Shown: one piece after another, positions 32,885-41,791 of the stretch
Layout: each line of letters begins with the position of its first letter
Numbering within the stretch: position 1 is the first letter of the stretch
From: Bradyrhizobium sp. WSM3983
GTDB lineage: Bacteria; Pseudomonadota; Alphaproteobacteria; Rhizobiales; Xanthobacteraceae
Length of the DNA: 64,000 nucleotides
Direction of reading: 5' to 3'
NCBI RefSeq assembly: GCF_000473045.1
Contig: NZ_AXAY01000003.1
Span: 372,001 to 436,000 of the forward strand
Program-made: the position numbers and the translations under genes
The notes under the pieces: model-generated
The model's database searches: none
What the model was told of the DNA's origin: nothing
Seen by the model: only the letters and a program-made list of their open reading frames with translations

Positions 32885-33235
32885 TTAGCCCAACCACCAC
32901 GTGCCGGCCAGCATGAAGACTTCGCCAGCGACAACGCCCGCAAAGATCGAGCGGCGGGTCAGCAGGAACACGACGAGGCCGGCGGCCACCGCGCCGTAGC
33001 GCAAGCTATCCGGCACGCTGGCGAGCGCACCCGGCGGCTCGACCACGATCTGGGCGATGACGCCGGCCAGGATCGCGGTCGCGACCGCCCTCACCCAGAC
33101 CAGCAGCTCCGAGCCCTCGTCGATGCCGCCGCCGAACCACAGGCCCAGCATGCGCCATATCTGGTTGGGAATGACGCCGGCGACGAACAGCACGAACAGC
33201 GCGTGCCAGTCGCCGATCAGTTGCGCGGCACTCAT
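32885..33235 (-). CDS. azlD: AzlD family membrane protein
   Basis: 116 residues with three to four hydrophobic segments (LFVLFVAGVIPNQIW, AVATAILAGVIAQIVV, AAGLVVFLLTRRSIFAGVVAGE). AzlD is the small partner of AzlC in a branched-chain amino-acid efflux pair. ATG 33235 lies inside the azlC stop (ATGA overlap of four bases), so translation is coupled. The frame continues upstream to 33592 but that part is a shadow of azlC. Confidence 0.9.
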   Translation of the reverse strand: MSAAQLIGDWHALFVLFVAGVIPNQIWRMLGLWFGGGIDEGSELLVWVRAVATAILAGVIAQIVVEPPGALASVPDSLRYGAVAAGLVVFLLTRRSIFAGVVAGEVFMLAGTWWLG

Positions 33236-33972
33236 GCGCGCACCTCCCGCCACCAGTGCACGCCATAGGCAATCGTGCCCGCCGCAAGGCCGCTGACGAG
33301 GATGTCGAGGCCGGAGTTCATCTTCGCGGCCAGCGGATAGAGCAGAACTCCGAGCGCCAGCGCGACGACGTCGGCGACCTCGCGGCTGTTGCGCGCGGTC
33401 GAGAACAGGAAGGACAGCGGCGTCAGCAGCAGGATCGCCGCGCCCAATGTCTGCGTCAGATTGGCGGCGAGGAAATAGCCGATCGTGTTGGCAGTCAGAC
33501 ACACCGAGACGAGACCGAAGCCGAGGCCGTTGACGAAGGCGATGCGCCGCTCGCGCGGCACTTGCGGCAGGAAGCGATGGCATTCGACCCACAGCGTCAC
33601 GGCGGTGAGATGCGCCGCGAAGAACAGCTCACGCCGCTTGGTCGTCGGCGTGCGCATCAGAGGCAGCACCGAGACCACCATCGGAAACAGCCGGATCGCA
33701 CTGACGGTCACCGCGATCGCCGACTGGATGATGGTCGCGCCCGAGCCGAGCGTGGTAATCAAAATGATCTGTGCCGGCCCGGCCCAGACGAACAGTGTCG
33801 AAGCCAGCGCCCAGACCAGGCTGAAATGGCTGTCATGGGCGAGCGCGCCGATGCCGAGATAGGTCGCGAACAGGACCAGCGTCAGGATCGTCTGCGTGAT
33901 CGAGCGCAGCCCCCACGCGAAGGCGCGCCACGGACTTTGCCATTGGGGGGAATCGAGCGAAGGAAGCGCCAC
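33232..33972 (-). CDS. azlC: AzlC family branched-chain amino-acid exporter subunit
   Basis: 246-residue inner-membrane protein with about six helices: FATYLGIGALAHDSHFSLVWALASTLFVWAGPAQ contains the family signature, followed by AVTVSAIRLFPMVVSVLPLM and AANLTQTLGAAILLLTPL. With AzlD it exports branched-chain amino acids and analogues. First gene of the azlCD pair. It is preceded 100 bp upstream by the end of the lytic transglycosylase gene on the same strand. No Lrp-type regulator adjoins it. Confidence 0.93.
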   Translation of the reverse strand: MALPSLDSPQWQSPWRAFAWGLRSITQTILTLVLFATYLGIGALAHDSHFSLVWALASTLFVWAGPAQIILITTLGSGATIIQSAIAVTVSAIRLFPMVVSVLPLMRTPTTKRRELFFAAHLTAVTLWVECHRFLPQVPRERRIAFVNGLGFGLVSVCLTANTIGYFLAANLTQTLGAAILLLTPLSFLFSTARNSREVADVVALALGVLLYPLAAKMNSGLDILVSGLAAGTIAYGVHWWREVRA

Positions 33973-34071
33973 GGGAGCTTGGCCGGCGGGTGAGGAATCG
34001 TGCCTGCATAACGGCCAATGCAGGCGGCTGCGTCAAGGAAGCCCGCGGCGGGGCTGGCATGCGCGCGCTCC

Positions 34072-35094
34072 CTACCCGCTTACGCCCCGGTTCTTCAGCA
34101 CGAAGCAGGCGCCGCCCGCTTTGCGGATACGATTGCAGAGATCGTCCGCCTCAGGGCGCGTGTCGGTGCCGATGCGCACCTGGTAGAAGGCGTGCGAACC
34201 GCGGCTGCGCACCACCGAGCTCAACAGGCTGGGATCGCGCTCGCCGATCACGGCGCTGAGGCGTGTGACGGCACGAGAGTACATCGCCAGCGCCTTGTTG
34301 CGGTCGAAGCCGGCGGCGAGTTGAACGCCCCAGATCTTCGCGGCGGCGAGCTCGACGTGCTGTTCGAGCTCGGCGACGAACGGGTTCGGCGCGCGCTTCA
34401 ACAACGCCATCAGATCGCGGCAGCTCGTCGGTGGCGAACTCGGCGGCCCCTTGCCGGTGCTGCCGGCCTTGGCCCATGCGTCAACCGTCGCACCCGTGAT
34501 GGCGTAGACATAATTGCGGGTCTGCTCCGGCATGCCACCGGTGCCGGCGAGCCATTCCTGCACCCGCCGCGGGCCGGAATTGTAGGCGGCAGCAGCGAGA
34601 CCAAGATTACCGAACTGGTTGCGCAGCTCGTTCAAGAACTCGGCCGATTTCGGCAGGGCCTGCACCGGATTGAACGGATTGAGAAGCCCGCGCTCGCTTG
34701 CGGTGCCCGGCATGAACTGCGCGATCCCCTGCGCATGCTCGCCGCTCCGCGTCGTCGGGCCCACCGCATCGGCCTGGAAGCGGCTTTCCTGCCAGATCAC
34801 GCGGGCGAAGAATTCCAGCGGCAGATTGGCATCGCGCGCGGCCGCCTCCACGATCAGGCAGATCGATTCCCGCGTGTCGCTCTCGCGGCCATCCGCCGGC
34901 TTCTCCGGCGGCCTCGCAAGCTCTTCGGCGCTGGGGACGGCGACGTTGGTCGTTGCCGGCGAACTGTCCGAGGCCGCCACCTCTGTCGCCGGGACCAGCA
35001 ACGCGGCAACGATGAGTGACGCAATTCGCGTCAACCGTGCCCAAGGATCGCGGTGGCGGGCGCCGGCGCGGCGTGCAACAAGGTGATCTGCCAT
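34072..35094 (-). CDS. Lytic transglycosylase with C-terminal SPOR-like domain
   Basis: 340 residues. N-terminal hydrophobic stretch (RIASLIVAALLVPATEVAA) serves as signal peptide. SLT domain: FFARVIWQESRFQADAVGP (catalytic Glu in WQES), QGIAQFMPGTASERGLLNPF and LGLAAAAYNSGPRRVQEWL. The final 40 residues, AFYQVRIGTDTRPEADDLCN to AGGACFVLKN, resemble a SPOR glycan-binding domain, so the enzyme may go to septal, denuded peptidoglycan. ATG 35094 is chosen; an earlier ATG at 35130 is in frame. Divergent from the TRAP binding-protein gene, overlapping leader sequence. Confidence 0.88.
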   Translation of the reverse strand: MADHLVARRAGARHRDPWARLTRIASLIVAALLVPATEVAASDSSPATTNVAVPSAEELARPPEKPADGRESDTRESICLIVEAAARDANLPLEFFARVIWQESRFQADAVGPTTRSGEHAQGIAQFMPGTASERGLLNPFNPVQALPKSAEFLNELRNQFGNLGLAAAAYNSGPRRVQEWLAGTGGMPEQTRNYVYAITGATVDAWAKAGSTGKGPPSSPPTSCRDLMALLKRAPNPFVAELEQHVELAAAKIWGVQLAAGFDRNKALAMYSRAVTRLSAVIGERDPSLLSSVVRSRGSHAFYQVRIGTDTRPEADDLCNRIRKAGGACFVLKNRGVSG

Positions 35095-35157
35095 GTCGTG
35101 GCATCGTGCCATGGTTCGACGAGTTGCCATTCTATGCTACCTGACCTGCTTCTCCCA

Positions 35158-36174
35158 ATGCGTTCCCCCGCCAAACGGATCCGTGCCCTGCTTGCCCTCG
35201 CTGCGCTCGTCGTCAGCGCGGTGCCGGGCTTGGCGCAAGTCTCGCCTCAAGCCGCCCCTCAGATCGTCTGGCGGATGACCACGGAATATCCGGAGAACAA
35301 CATATCCGGGATCGGGCTCACAACCTTCGCCGATCGCGTGGCCGCGCGCACAAACGGTTTCGTGACCGTAACCAATGCCTTCGACAACCAGCTGAAGATC
35401 AGCTCGGGCGAAATCCCCCGCGCGACGCTGGACGGCCGGATCGCCGGCGGCGATGCCTTCGCCGGCGCGCTCTCGGGCCTCGATCCCGTACTCGGTTTTT
35501 CGACCCTGCCCTTCCTGGTGCAATCGGTCGATATCGCCCGCGCCGCCAGTGCGCGTGCGCGGCCGCTTTACGAAAAGGCGCTCGCCGCGCGCGGCCTCAA
35601 GCTGCTCTATCTGACGATCTGGCCGGCGACGGGTCTGTGGTCGGACCGCGCGCTCGCAGGCGCCGATGACCTGCCGAAACTCAACCTGCGCGCTTATGAT
35701 GCCAATTCCAGCGAGGTGATGAAGGCGGCCGGAGCCAACGCGCAGTTCCTGCCGATGGACAAAGCGCTTGCCGGCCTGAAAGAGCATCAACTGAACGCGT
35801 TCCTCACCTCCGGCGACGGCGGCGCGGGGCGCAAGCTGTGGGACTTCCTGCCCTATTTCACGGCCATCAACTACGCGATGCCGGTCTCGATCGCCTTTGT
35901 CCGCAACGAGGCGTTCGCCGCGCTACCAGAGCCGATGCAGCGCGAGGTGCTGGCTGCCGCAGCCGAGACCGAGCAACGTCGGATCGCACTGCTGCCCCAT
36001 CGCACGACCGAGAATTATGCGCGCATGCGCGACAACGGCGTCAACATCGCCGAGCCCGCGCCGCAGTCCCTCGTTGCGGCGCTCCGGAAGGCGGCAACGG
36101 CCACGATTGCCGCCTGGGAAGCGCAGGCCGGCGCGGATGCCGCCGCGATCGTCGAATGGACGAAGCGGCAATAA
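35158..36174 (+). CDS. TRAP-type periplasmic substrate-binding protein
   Basis: 338 residues from ATG 35158 (ATG 35134 is an alternative, adding eight). Signal peptide: basic MRSPAKRIRA, hydrophobic LLALAALVVSAV, cleavage after GLAQ. The DctP fold begins IVWRMTTEYPENNISGIGLTTFADRV and has LDPVLGFSTLPFLVQSVD, GLWSDRALAGADDLPKLNLR and FLTSGDGGAGRKLWDFLPYFTAIN, the ligand-lobe region. No DctQ or DctM permease genes are adjacent, so the membrane part must be elsewhere. Ligand unknown. Confidence 0.9.
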   Translation: MRSPAKRIRALLALAALVVSAVPGLAQVSPQAAPQIVWRMTTEYPENNISGIGLTTFADRVAARTNGFVTVTNAFDNQLKISSGEIPRATLDGRIAGGDAFAGALSGLDPVLGFSTLPFLVQSVDIARAASARARPLYEKALAARGLKLLYLTIWPATGLWSDRALAGADDLPKLNLRAYDANSSEVMKAAGANAQFLPMDKALAGLKEHQLNAFLTSGDGGAGRKLWDFLPYFTAINYAMPVSIAFVRNEAFAALPEPMQREVLAAAAETEQRRIALLPHRTTENYARMRDNGVNIAEPAPQSLVAALRKAATATIAAWEAQAGADAAAIVEWTKRQ

Positions 36175-36246
36175 TGTAACGGGTCTTGACTCGAGACCCG
36201 ATCCGGCTAGCAACGGACCAGCAGTTTCAAGGCGAGCCGGCTCCTG

Positions 36247-36885
36247 ATGGCGACTATCTTTTTCGATCTCGACGGCACGCTGACCAACCCGAAACCCGGG
36301 ATCACCCGCTCGATCCAGTACGCGCTGGAGCGGCTGAGCCTCGCGGTGCCGAGTGAGGACGAGCTGACCTGGTGCATCGGGCCGCCGCTGCATGCGAGCC
36401 TGAAGAAGCTCACCGGAACCGACGCGCTGGCCGACCAGGCGCTGCTGCTCTACCGCGAGCGGTTCAGCGATGTCGGCCTGTTCGAGAACGAGGCCTATGC
36501 AGGCATCATGGACACGCTGGCGACGCTCGCCGCGACCACACCGCGCATGTTCGTCGCGACCAGCAAGCCCGCGGTCTACGCCACCCGCATCGTCGATCAT
36601 TTCGGCTTAAAACCCTATTTCGAACGCGTGTTCGGCTCCGAGCTCGACGGCACCCGCGTCGACAAGCGCGACCTGCTCCGCTACGCGCTCGACGAGACCA
36701 GGGTCGAGGCGACCAGTGCGATCATGATCGGCGACCGCAGCCATGACGTGGTCGGCGCCCGGACCAACGGCATGACCGCAATCGGCGTGCTCTACGGCTA
36801 TGGCAGCGAGGCCGAGCTGCGGGACGCCGGCGCGCATCACATCTGCGCCGCGCATCCGGAGCTGCTCGGGCACCGTGTCGCCTAA
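36247..36885 (+). CDS. HAD-superfamily phosphatase (phosphoglycolate phosphatase-like)
   Basis: 212 residues. Motif I FFDLDGTLTNPKPG (nucleophile Asp7 and acid Asp9), motif II FVATSKPAVYA, motif III Lys in KPYFERVFGSELDG or K after it, and motif IV SAIMIGDRSHDVVGA. Cap of the subfamily IA type between about 15 and 90. Resembles Gph/PpaX-like hydrolases; natural substrate is not established. It overlaps the 3' end of the convergent aldoxime dehydratase gene by four bases. Confidence 0.92.
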   Translation: MATIFFDLDGTLTNPKPGITRSIQYALERLSLAVPSEDELTWCIGPPLHASLKKLTGTDALADQALLLYRERFSDVGLFENEAYAGIMDTLATLAATTPRMFVATSKPAVYATRIVDHFGLKPYFERVFGSELDGTRVDKRDLLRYALDETRVEATSAIMIGDRSHDVVGARTNGMTAIGVLYGYGSEAELRDAGAHHICAAHPELLGHRVA

Positions 36886-37922
36886 GCGGTAACCGTCTCG
36901 ACCGCCGCAAGCATCCCCGTCTTGGGATGGCAGTTCAGATATTCGAAGAACTGCTCGTCGGCGGCGGCCACTGTGACCTCGTGATAGAGCCGCAGCTTCG
37001 CTGACGGCCCCAGCGTCGAGAGATATTTCATCGCCGCACCGAAGATCTTTACGTGGGTCGAATGCGATTCCGCCCAGCGCTCCAGTGCGGCGAGACTTTT
37101 CCACCAGCTCTGGCCGTAGGACTTTTCACTCGCCTTGCCGTCAGCCGAGAGCACCTGCATGTAGCGGTTGGCGTAGCAGCCGATACCGAGGCCGTCGTCA
37201 CGCAAAAACTCCATGCCCTCGCGCAGCACCGGCTCGACGTCGTCGAGATAGAGCTTTCGCTCGGACGCCTCGGTATCGCTCCAGTCCTGCCCGGAGCGGA
37301 TCAGGCAGAGATTGTCGTGCGCGTTGACGCGCAGCCGGGCACCGTCGCGGATCAGCTCCGGATTGCCGCCCGGCGACATCGGATCGGTCTGCGACAACGG
37401 AATGCGGTCGCGCATACCACCCCAATAGGCGTGCTCCTGCACCTCGCCGCTCATGCCGTCCGCAATCACCGCGACACCTTCTGGCCTGCCGAGCGAGGAG
37501 AACAGCGTCTCGTGCCGCGCCACAGTGGGACGCAGCAGCTCGATGAAGGTGCCGATCCCCTCGCGGGGCTTTCCGGTCCATGCCTCGCGTGCCGGCACAA
37601 ACCAGGCGTCGAAGCGCGCGATGTCGTCCCAATAGGCCACCGAGACAATGTTTGCGTGGCCGGCCTGATCGACATAGTACGCGCGATCCCAATGCGAGGG
37701 ACCACCCTCGCCGGCGAACAGCCCCGCGATCTCGGTGAGCGCTTCCGTCGCAGATGGCGGCGTCGCGCCGCGATACTGCACACCGAAATAGGCCATCACG
37801 ACACGGCCGACCGCGGGCTTATAGCGCGCCACGAAGGACGGATATGGCGGCTGGTAATCGTCCGGCACGCGCTTGTGGCGCGTGCGCTCGGCTTCGAGAT
37901 GTAGCGGAATTGCGGATTCCAT
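36882..37922 (-). CDS. oxd: Aldoxime dehydratase (heme)
   Basis: 346-residue heme enzyme that converts aldoximes to nitriles. Characteristic runs: PPYPSFVARY, YFGVQYRGATPPSATEAL, PSHWDRAYYVDQAGHANIVS, GGMRDRIPLSQTDP and LYHEVTVAAADEQFFEYLNC. The His in LYHEV corresponds to the catalytic distal His of characterised Oxd enzymes; the His in STHVKIF fits the proximal heme ligand position. It precedes a nitrilase gene in the probable operon (nitrilase first, 28 bp apart). Together they turn aldoxime into nitrile and then acid. The exact oxime, perhaps phenylacetaldoxime, is inferred. Confidence 0.93.
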   Translation of the reverse strand: MESAIPLHLEAERTRHKRVPDDYQPPYPSFVARYKPAVGRVVMAYFGVQYRGATPPSATEALTEIAGLFAGEGGPSHWDRAYYVDQAGHANIVSVAYWDDIARFDAWFVPAREAWTGKPREGIGTFIELLRPTVARHETLFSSLGRPEGVAVIADGMSGEVQEHAYWGGMRDRIPLSQTDPMSPGGNPELIRDGARLRVNAHDNLCLIRSGQDWSDTEASERKLYLDDVEPVLREGMEFLRDDGLGIGCYANRYMQVLSADGKASEKSYGQSWWKSLAALERWAESHSTHVKIFGAAMKYLSTLGPSAKLRLYHEVTVAAADEQFFEYLNCHPKTGMLAAVETVTA

Positions 37923-37950
37923 GATCGTGCGCTCCCCTTGATTTCAGCTA

Positions 37951-38967
37951 TCAGCTCGCCGCTGCCCCGATCTCCATGGGCTCGACAGTGTCGACCGGCA
38001 GCGCGAACTGCTCGACGCGCTGGTATCGCTTCTTGTTGAGCAGCAGCCGCGTGACGTCGGGCCGCGAATAATGCCCGGCGGGATCGGCCGCGTTCTTGGC
38101 GACACCGATGGCGCCGAGGTCGATCTCGGCGATCAGCAGCCCCTCCTGGTCCGGCGCCAGCTTGTCACCGATCTGGCTGCCGTCGGGCCCGTAGATCGCG
38201 GCAAAGCCGCCGCCCACATGCAGCAGCGCGTTCTTGTCCGGCCGGTCGCAGAGCTCGTCGATCATCGCCTGCGAGACCGTCGCACAAGGTGCAAGCACGA
38301 AGCAGGAGCCCTCCACCGCATAGACGCGCGAAGCGGCGTTGTTGACCTCGGCGCCGAGCGCCGGCGCGAAGGGATCGTAGAGCGAGAAGCTCGGCCATGC
38401 CGCGACGTGCACCTGCTCGTTCTGGGCGTACATGGCGTATTTCGACAAGGGCTGGAGATGCTCCCAGCAGCACAGCGCGCCGATACGGCCGATGTCGGGG
38501 CGCGCATGGACCGCAAGATCGCTGCCGTCGCCCTCGCCATAGACGGTGCGCTCGGCATGGGTCGGCCGCAATTTGCGGCGCTTGGCGATGGTCTCGCCGT
38601 CGGGCCCGATCAGCCATTGCGCCAGATAAAGGCTGCCGCCGTCGCGCTCGGACAGGCCGATCACGGCGGTGAGCTTGGCCTTGCGCACCGCGTCGCGCAG
38701 TCGTTCTGCCTGCGGGCTGTCATAGGACAGCGAATTGTCGAAATAGCGCTGCACGAAGCCGCGGCCGATCGCCCAGGCCGGCGAGTCCATCCAGATATGC
38801 CAGGGGTAGCCGGGGATGAAGGCTTCCGGAAATGCGATCAGCTTGGCGCCCTTCTCGGCGGCGTCCCTGATCAGCGCGATCGACTTGTCGATCGAGGCGT
38901 CGAGATCGAGCCAGGCCGGTGCCGCCTGCACCACCGCGACCTTGTATTTCGGATGTTCAATGCCCAT
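37951..38967 (-). CDS. Nitrilase
   Basis: 338-residue nitrilase-superfamily enzyme that hydrolyses nitriles to acid and ammonia. Catalytic triad complete: Glu48 (LIAFPEAFIPGY), Lys132 (KRRKLRPTHAER) and Cys167 (GALCCWEHLQP). The length, PTHAER and GSDL signs mark the branch of true nitrilases, not carbamoylases. ATG 38967 has GGAGG five bases ahead; ATG 38979 is an alternative. First gene of the nitrilase-oxd pair, divergent from an AraC regulator across a 198-bp gap. Confidence 0.95.
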   Translation of the reverse strand: MGIEHPKYKVAVVQAAPAWLDLDASIDKSIALIRDAAEKGAKLIAFPEAFIPGYPWHIWMDSPAWAIGRGFVQRYFDNSLSYDSPQAERLRDAVRKAKLTAVIGLSERDGGSLYLAQWLIGPDGETIAKRRKLRPTHAERTVYGEGDGSDLAVHARPDIGRIGALCCWEHLQPLSKYAMYAQNEQVHVAAWPSFSLYDPFAPALGAEVNNAASRVYAVEGSCFVLAPCATVSQAMIDELCDRPDKNALLHVGGGFAAIYGPDGSQIGDKLAPDQEGLLIAEIDLGAIGVAKNAADPAGHYSRPDVTRLLLNKKRYQRVEQFALPVDTVEPMEIGAAAS

Positions 38968-39165
38968 TGCCGCCTCCATTGCCGGTTGATCGGAGACCAC
39001 GTCCGATGCAGTCTATAGGGCCAAGCCGGGCGGCCGCGCGCTCGACCACGGCGGAACAAAAACTCGACCGGAAGGGATCGCCGCCCCGGTACGGAACTTG
39101 CCTGCGGTCAGGCGGGATCTGCGCCACCATGCGGTTTTGCTGGATGTGAAAGGGAGGCCTGTGAG

Positions 39166-40122
39166 ATGCCAATCCAGTTCACGACAGACGGCAGCCCCGG
39201 CTACCGCCGGCTCGCCCTCTGGCAGGACATCGTCTGCGACGTCTTCGTCGGGCTCGACTGCAAGTCGGACCTCGGCAGCGCCTTTCACGGCTCGGTCACG
39301 CAAGTCGCGCTGGGCAAGGCCGTTTGCTCCGAGGTCTGCTCAGACCGCCAGCACGTGTTCCGGACGCCCTCGCGCATCGCGCGCTCGGATCAGGATTATG
39401 TTCTGGTTGCGCTCGGCCATCGCGGCGACGGCGGCGTGGTGCAGGATGGCCGGGAGACCGTGATCCATCCCGGCGAGTTCGCGCTCTACGACACCACGCG
39501 CCCCTATGAGCTGAAGTTCAACGACACGTTCTCCCAGACCATCTTCAAGGTGCCGCGCGACATGTTGCAGCGACGGCTCGGCGCCACCGAGACGCTCACC
39601 GCGATCACGTTCGGCGCTGACGTGCCGCTCGAGCGGCTCGCCTATGATTTCATCTTCCGCCTTTGCCAGAGCGCGGACCGGCTCGCGCCCAACAGCGCCG
39701 CCGCCCTGTCCGAGCAAGCCGTCGATCTGCTCGCCATGGCGCTGAGCGAGCGGCTCGGCGGAACATCATTGCCATCCTCGACCCATCGCTCCGCTTTGCG
39801 CTACCGGCTCAAGGCGCATATCCGCGGTCACCTCGCCGATCCCGACCTCTCGCTGGCCGAGACCGCCGCCGCGCTCGGCATCTCCTCGCGCTACGTCAAC
39901 GATCTCCTCGCCGACGAGGACACCTCGTTCCAGCGCCATGTGCTCGCCGAGCGTCTCGCCCAGTGCAAACGCGACCTCGCCTCGCCCGTGCTCAGCCACC
40001 GCCACATCAGCGAGATTGCGTTTGCCTGGGGCTTTAACGACCTCTCGCATTTCGGCCGCGTCTTCCGCGAGCATTTCGGGATGTCGCCACGCGACTTCCG
40101 GCAGAGTCAGCTGCGGCATTGA
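39166..40122 (+). CDS. AraC-family regulator of the aldoxime-nitrile genes
   Basis: 318 residues: an N-terminal AraC-binding-type domain (PSRIARSDQDYVLVALGHRG, GEFALYDTTRPYEL) and a C-terminal double helix-turn-helix (LSLAETAAALGISSRYVNDLL and ISEIAFAWGFNDLSHFGRVFREHFGMSP). Its position divergent from nitrilase-oxd, and resemblance in layout to NitR/OxdR-type activators known from such clusters, suggest it activates them in response to an oxime or nitrile. The 198-bp gap 38968-39165 should contain the operator; I see no obvious repeat. Confidence 0.9.
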   Translation: MPIQFTTDGSPGYRRLALWQDIVCDVFVGLDCKSDLGSAFHGSVTQVALGKAVCSEVCSDRQHVFRTPSRIARSDQDYVLVALGHRGDGGVVQDGRETVIHPGEFALYDTTRPYELKFNDTFSQTIFKVPRDMLQRRLGATETLTAITFGADVPLERLAYDFIFRLCQSADRLAPNSAAALSEQAVDLLAMALSERLGGTSLPSSTHRSALRYRLKAHIRGHLADPDLSLAETAAALGISSRYVNDLLADEDTSFQRHVLAERLAQCKRDLASPVLSHRHISEIAFAWGFNDLSHFGRVFREHFGMSPRDFRQSQLRH

Positions 40123-40582
40123 GATGACATTCCGGTCAGCCATCATCATCATCAGCCTTCGCCTCAGGCGAAGGCCATGCTTGCCAATTCCAGATTGTCA
40201 GGTCTCGCGACCTGCATCAGGCTGGCGTGCATGAGGACTCACGCGACGATAAGCGGCTCGGAGCTGCTGCTGGGTGTGATCGCGATCCGGCTCGCGGTGC
40301 TGGTCCTGGTGGGCTGGGGCCTGACGCTCCTGCCGCGGCAGGCGCGTGACAACGAAGCTGCCTGCGTCCCCCTGTCCGCAGCCAGGATCGCGGCGCAACC
40401 TGCTGCGACGACGGTCGGTACGCGCGTCGCAGATGCAGCATTCGATGACATGCGTCTGCACGACTAGGCCATATTCCAAGCAAGGCGGGTATGTCAGCGC
40501 GCGATAGGACAGCGCGGCTGCTTGCACTACGATCCGCCTCCAAGGCCGCGTCAATCAATCAGCGGCCGTGAGGAGCAGTTCG
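40123..40582. other. Gap between AraC and aldo/keto reductase genes
   Basis: 460 bp containing one weak candidate: 40231-40467 (plus), 78 codons with one hydrophobic helix (ELLLGVIAIRLAVLVLVGWG, near residues 11-30) and no recognised domain or clear ribosome site. ATCATCATCAT and AGGCGAAGG/CCTTCGCCT (40156-40174) short repeats are the only other features. Coding status is open (about 0.35). Confidence 0.45.
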
Positions 40583-41608
40583 ATGGAATACCGACGCTTG
40601 GGCCGGTCCGGCCTCATGGTGCCCGCTTTGAGCCTTGGCACGGGCACGTTCGGCGGCGTCGGCCGTCTCGCGGCATGGGGGACGACCGACGCCACGGAAG
40701 CGCGGCGCCTTCTGGATATTTGTCTCGAGGCCGGCGTGTCGATGTTCGACACCGCCGACGTCTATTCGCTCGGTGAATCCGAGCGGGTTCTCGGCGAAGC
40801 CATCAAGGGCCGCCGCGACAAGGTGCTGGTCTCGACCAAGGCCACGTTCCGCTTCGGCGACGGCCCCAACGACGTCGGCTCGTCACGCCAACATCTGCTC
40901 GCTGCCATCGACGCTTCGCTGAGCCGGCTCGGCACCGACTATATCGACCTGTTCCAGCTCCATGGCTTCGATGCCTTCACCCCGCCCGAGGAGGTGCTCG
41001 GGACTCTCGATACCCTCGTGCATGCCGGCAAGATCCGCTATGTCGGCGTCTCGAATTTCTCGGGCTGGCACCTGATGAAGTCGCTTGGCGTCGCCGACAA
41101 GCACGGTTTCCCCCGCTACGTCGCCAACCAGACCTACTATTCGCTGGTCGGGCGCGACTACGAGTGGGAGCTGATGCCGCTCGGTCTCGATCAGGGGCTT
41201 GGCGCCGTGGTCTGGTCACCGCTCGGATGGGGCCGCCTCACCGGAAAGATCCGCCGCGGCCAGCCGAAGCCTGAAGTGAGCCGCCTGCCCCAGACCGCGG
41301 ATTTCGGGCCGCCCGTACCGGACGAGCACGTCTATCGCGTGGTCGAGGCCATCGACGAGGTCGCAAAGGAGACCGGCAAGAGCGTGTCCCAGATCGCGTT
41401 GAACTGGCTGCTGCAGCGTCCGACCGTCTCGACGCTGATCATCGGCGCGCGCAACGAAACACAGCTGCGCGAAAACCTCGGCGCGGTCGGATGGTCCTTG
41501 ACCAAGGACCAGATCGAAAAGCTCGATGCCGCGAGCAAGGTGACGCTGCCTTATCCGTACTGGCACCAGCGGGGGACCTTCTCCGACCGCAACCCGCCGC
41601 CGGTATAA
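40583..41608 (+). CDS. Aldo/keto reductase
   Basis: 341-residue TIM-barrel NADPH-dependent reductase. Elements: MEYRRLGRSGLMVPALSLGT, FDTADVYSLGESE (catalytic Asp/Tyr), VLVSTKATFRFGDGP (Lys), LFQLHGFDAFTP (His) and LIIGARNETQLRENLGAV, where Arg and Asn bind the 2'-phosphate of NADPH. ATG 40583 with GGAG upstream; the frame open to 40568 is not needed. It precedes the DHA2-type MFS gene on the same strand. Substrate undetermined. Confidence 0.94.
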   Translation: MEYRRLGRSGLMVPALSLGTGTFGGVGRLAAWGTTDATEARRLLDICLEAGVSMFDTADVYSLGESERVLGEAIKGRRDKVLVSTKATFRFGDGPNDVGSSRQHLLAAIDASLSRLGTDYIDLFQLHGFDAFTPPEEVLGTLDTLVHAGKIRYVGVSNFSGWHLMKSLGVADKHGFPRYVANQTYYSLVGRDYEWELMPLGLDQGLGAVVWSPLGWGRLTGKIRRGQPKPEVSRLPQTADFGPPVPDEHVYRVVEAIDEVAKETGKSVSQIALNWLLQRPTVSTLIIGARNETQLRENLGAVGWSLTKDQIEKLDAASKVTLPYPYWHQRGTFSDRNPPPV

Positions 41609-41791
41609 GAAGCGAACGTCGAGCGCGGCTTGGCTTGGGTTGCATCAAGCGGGGCCGCGCTACTCATGTCCGCGACGCCGGGATGGTCTGCCTTGGCGCA
41701 CAGGAACCGTCCGTGTCCTGCCGGGTTGCGATGCATCGCGCAATTCCTTAACCCGGGGAACATCACGGCTCGAATCAAGCACGCCTCCACC

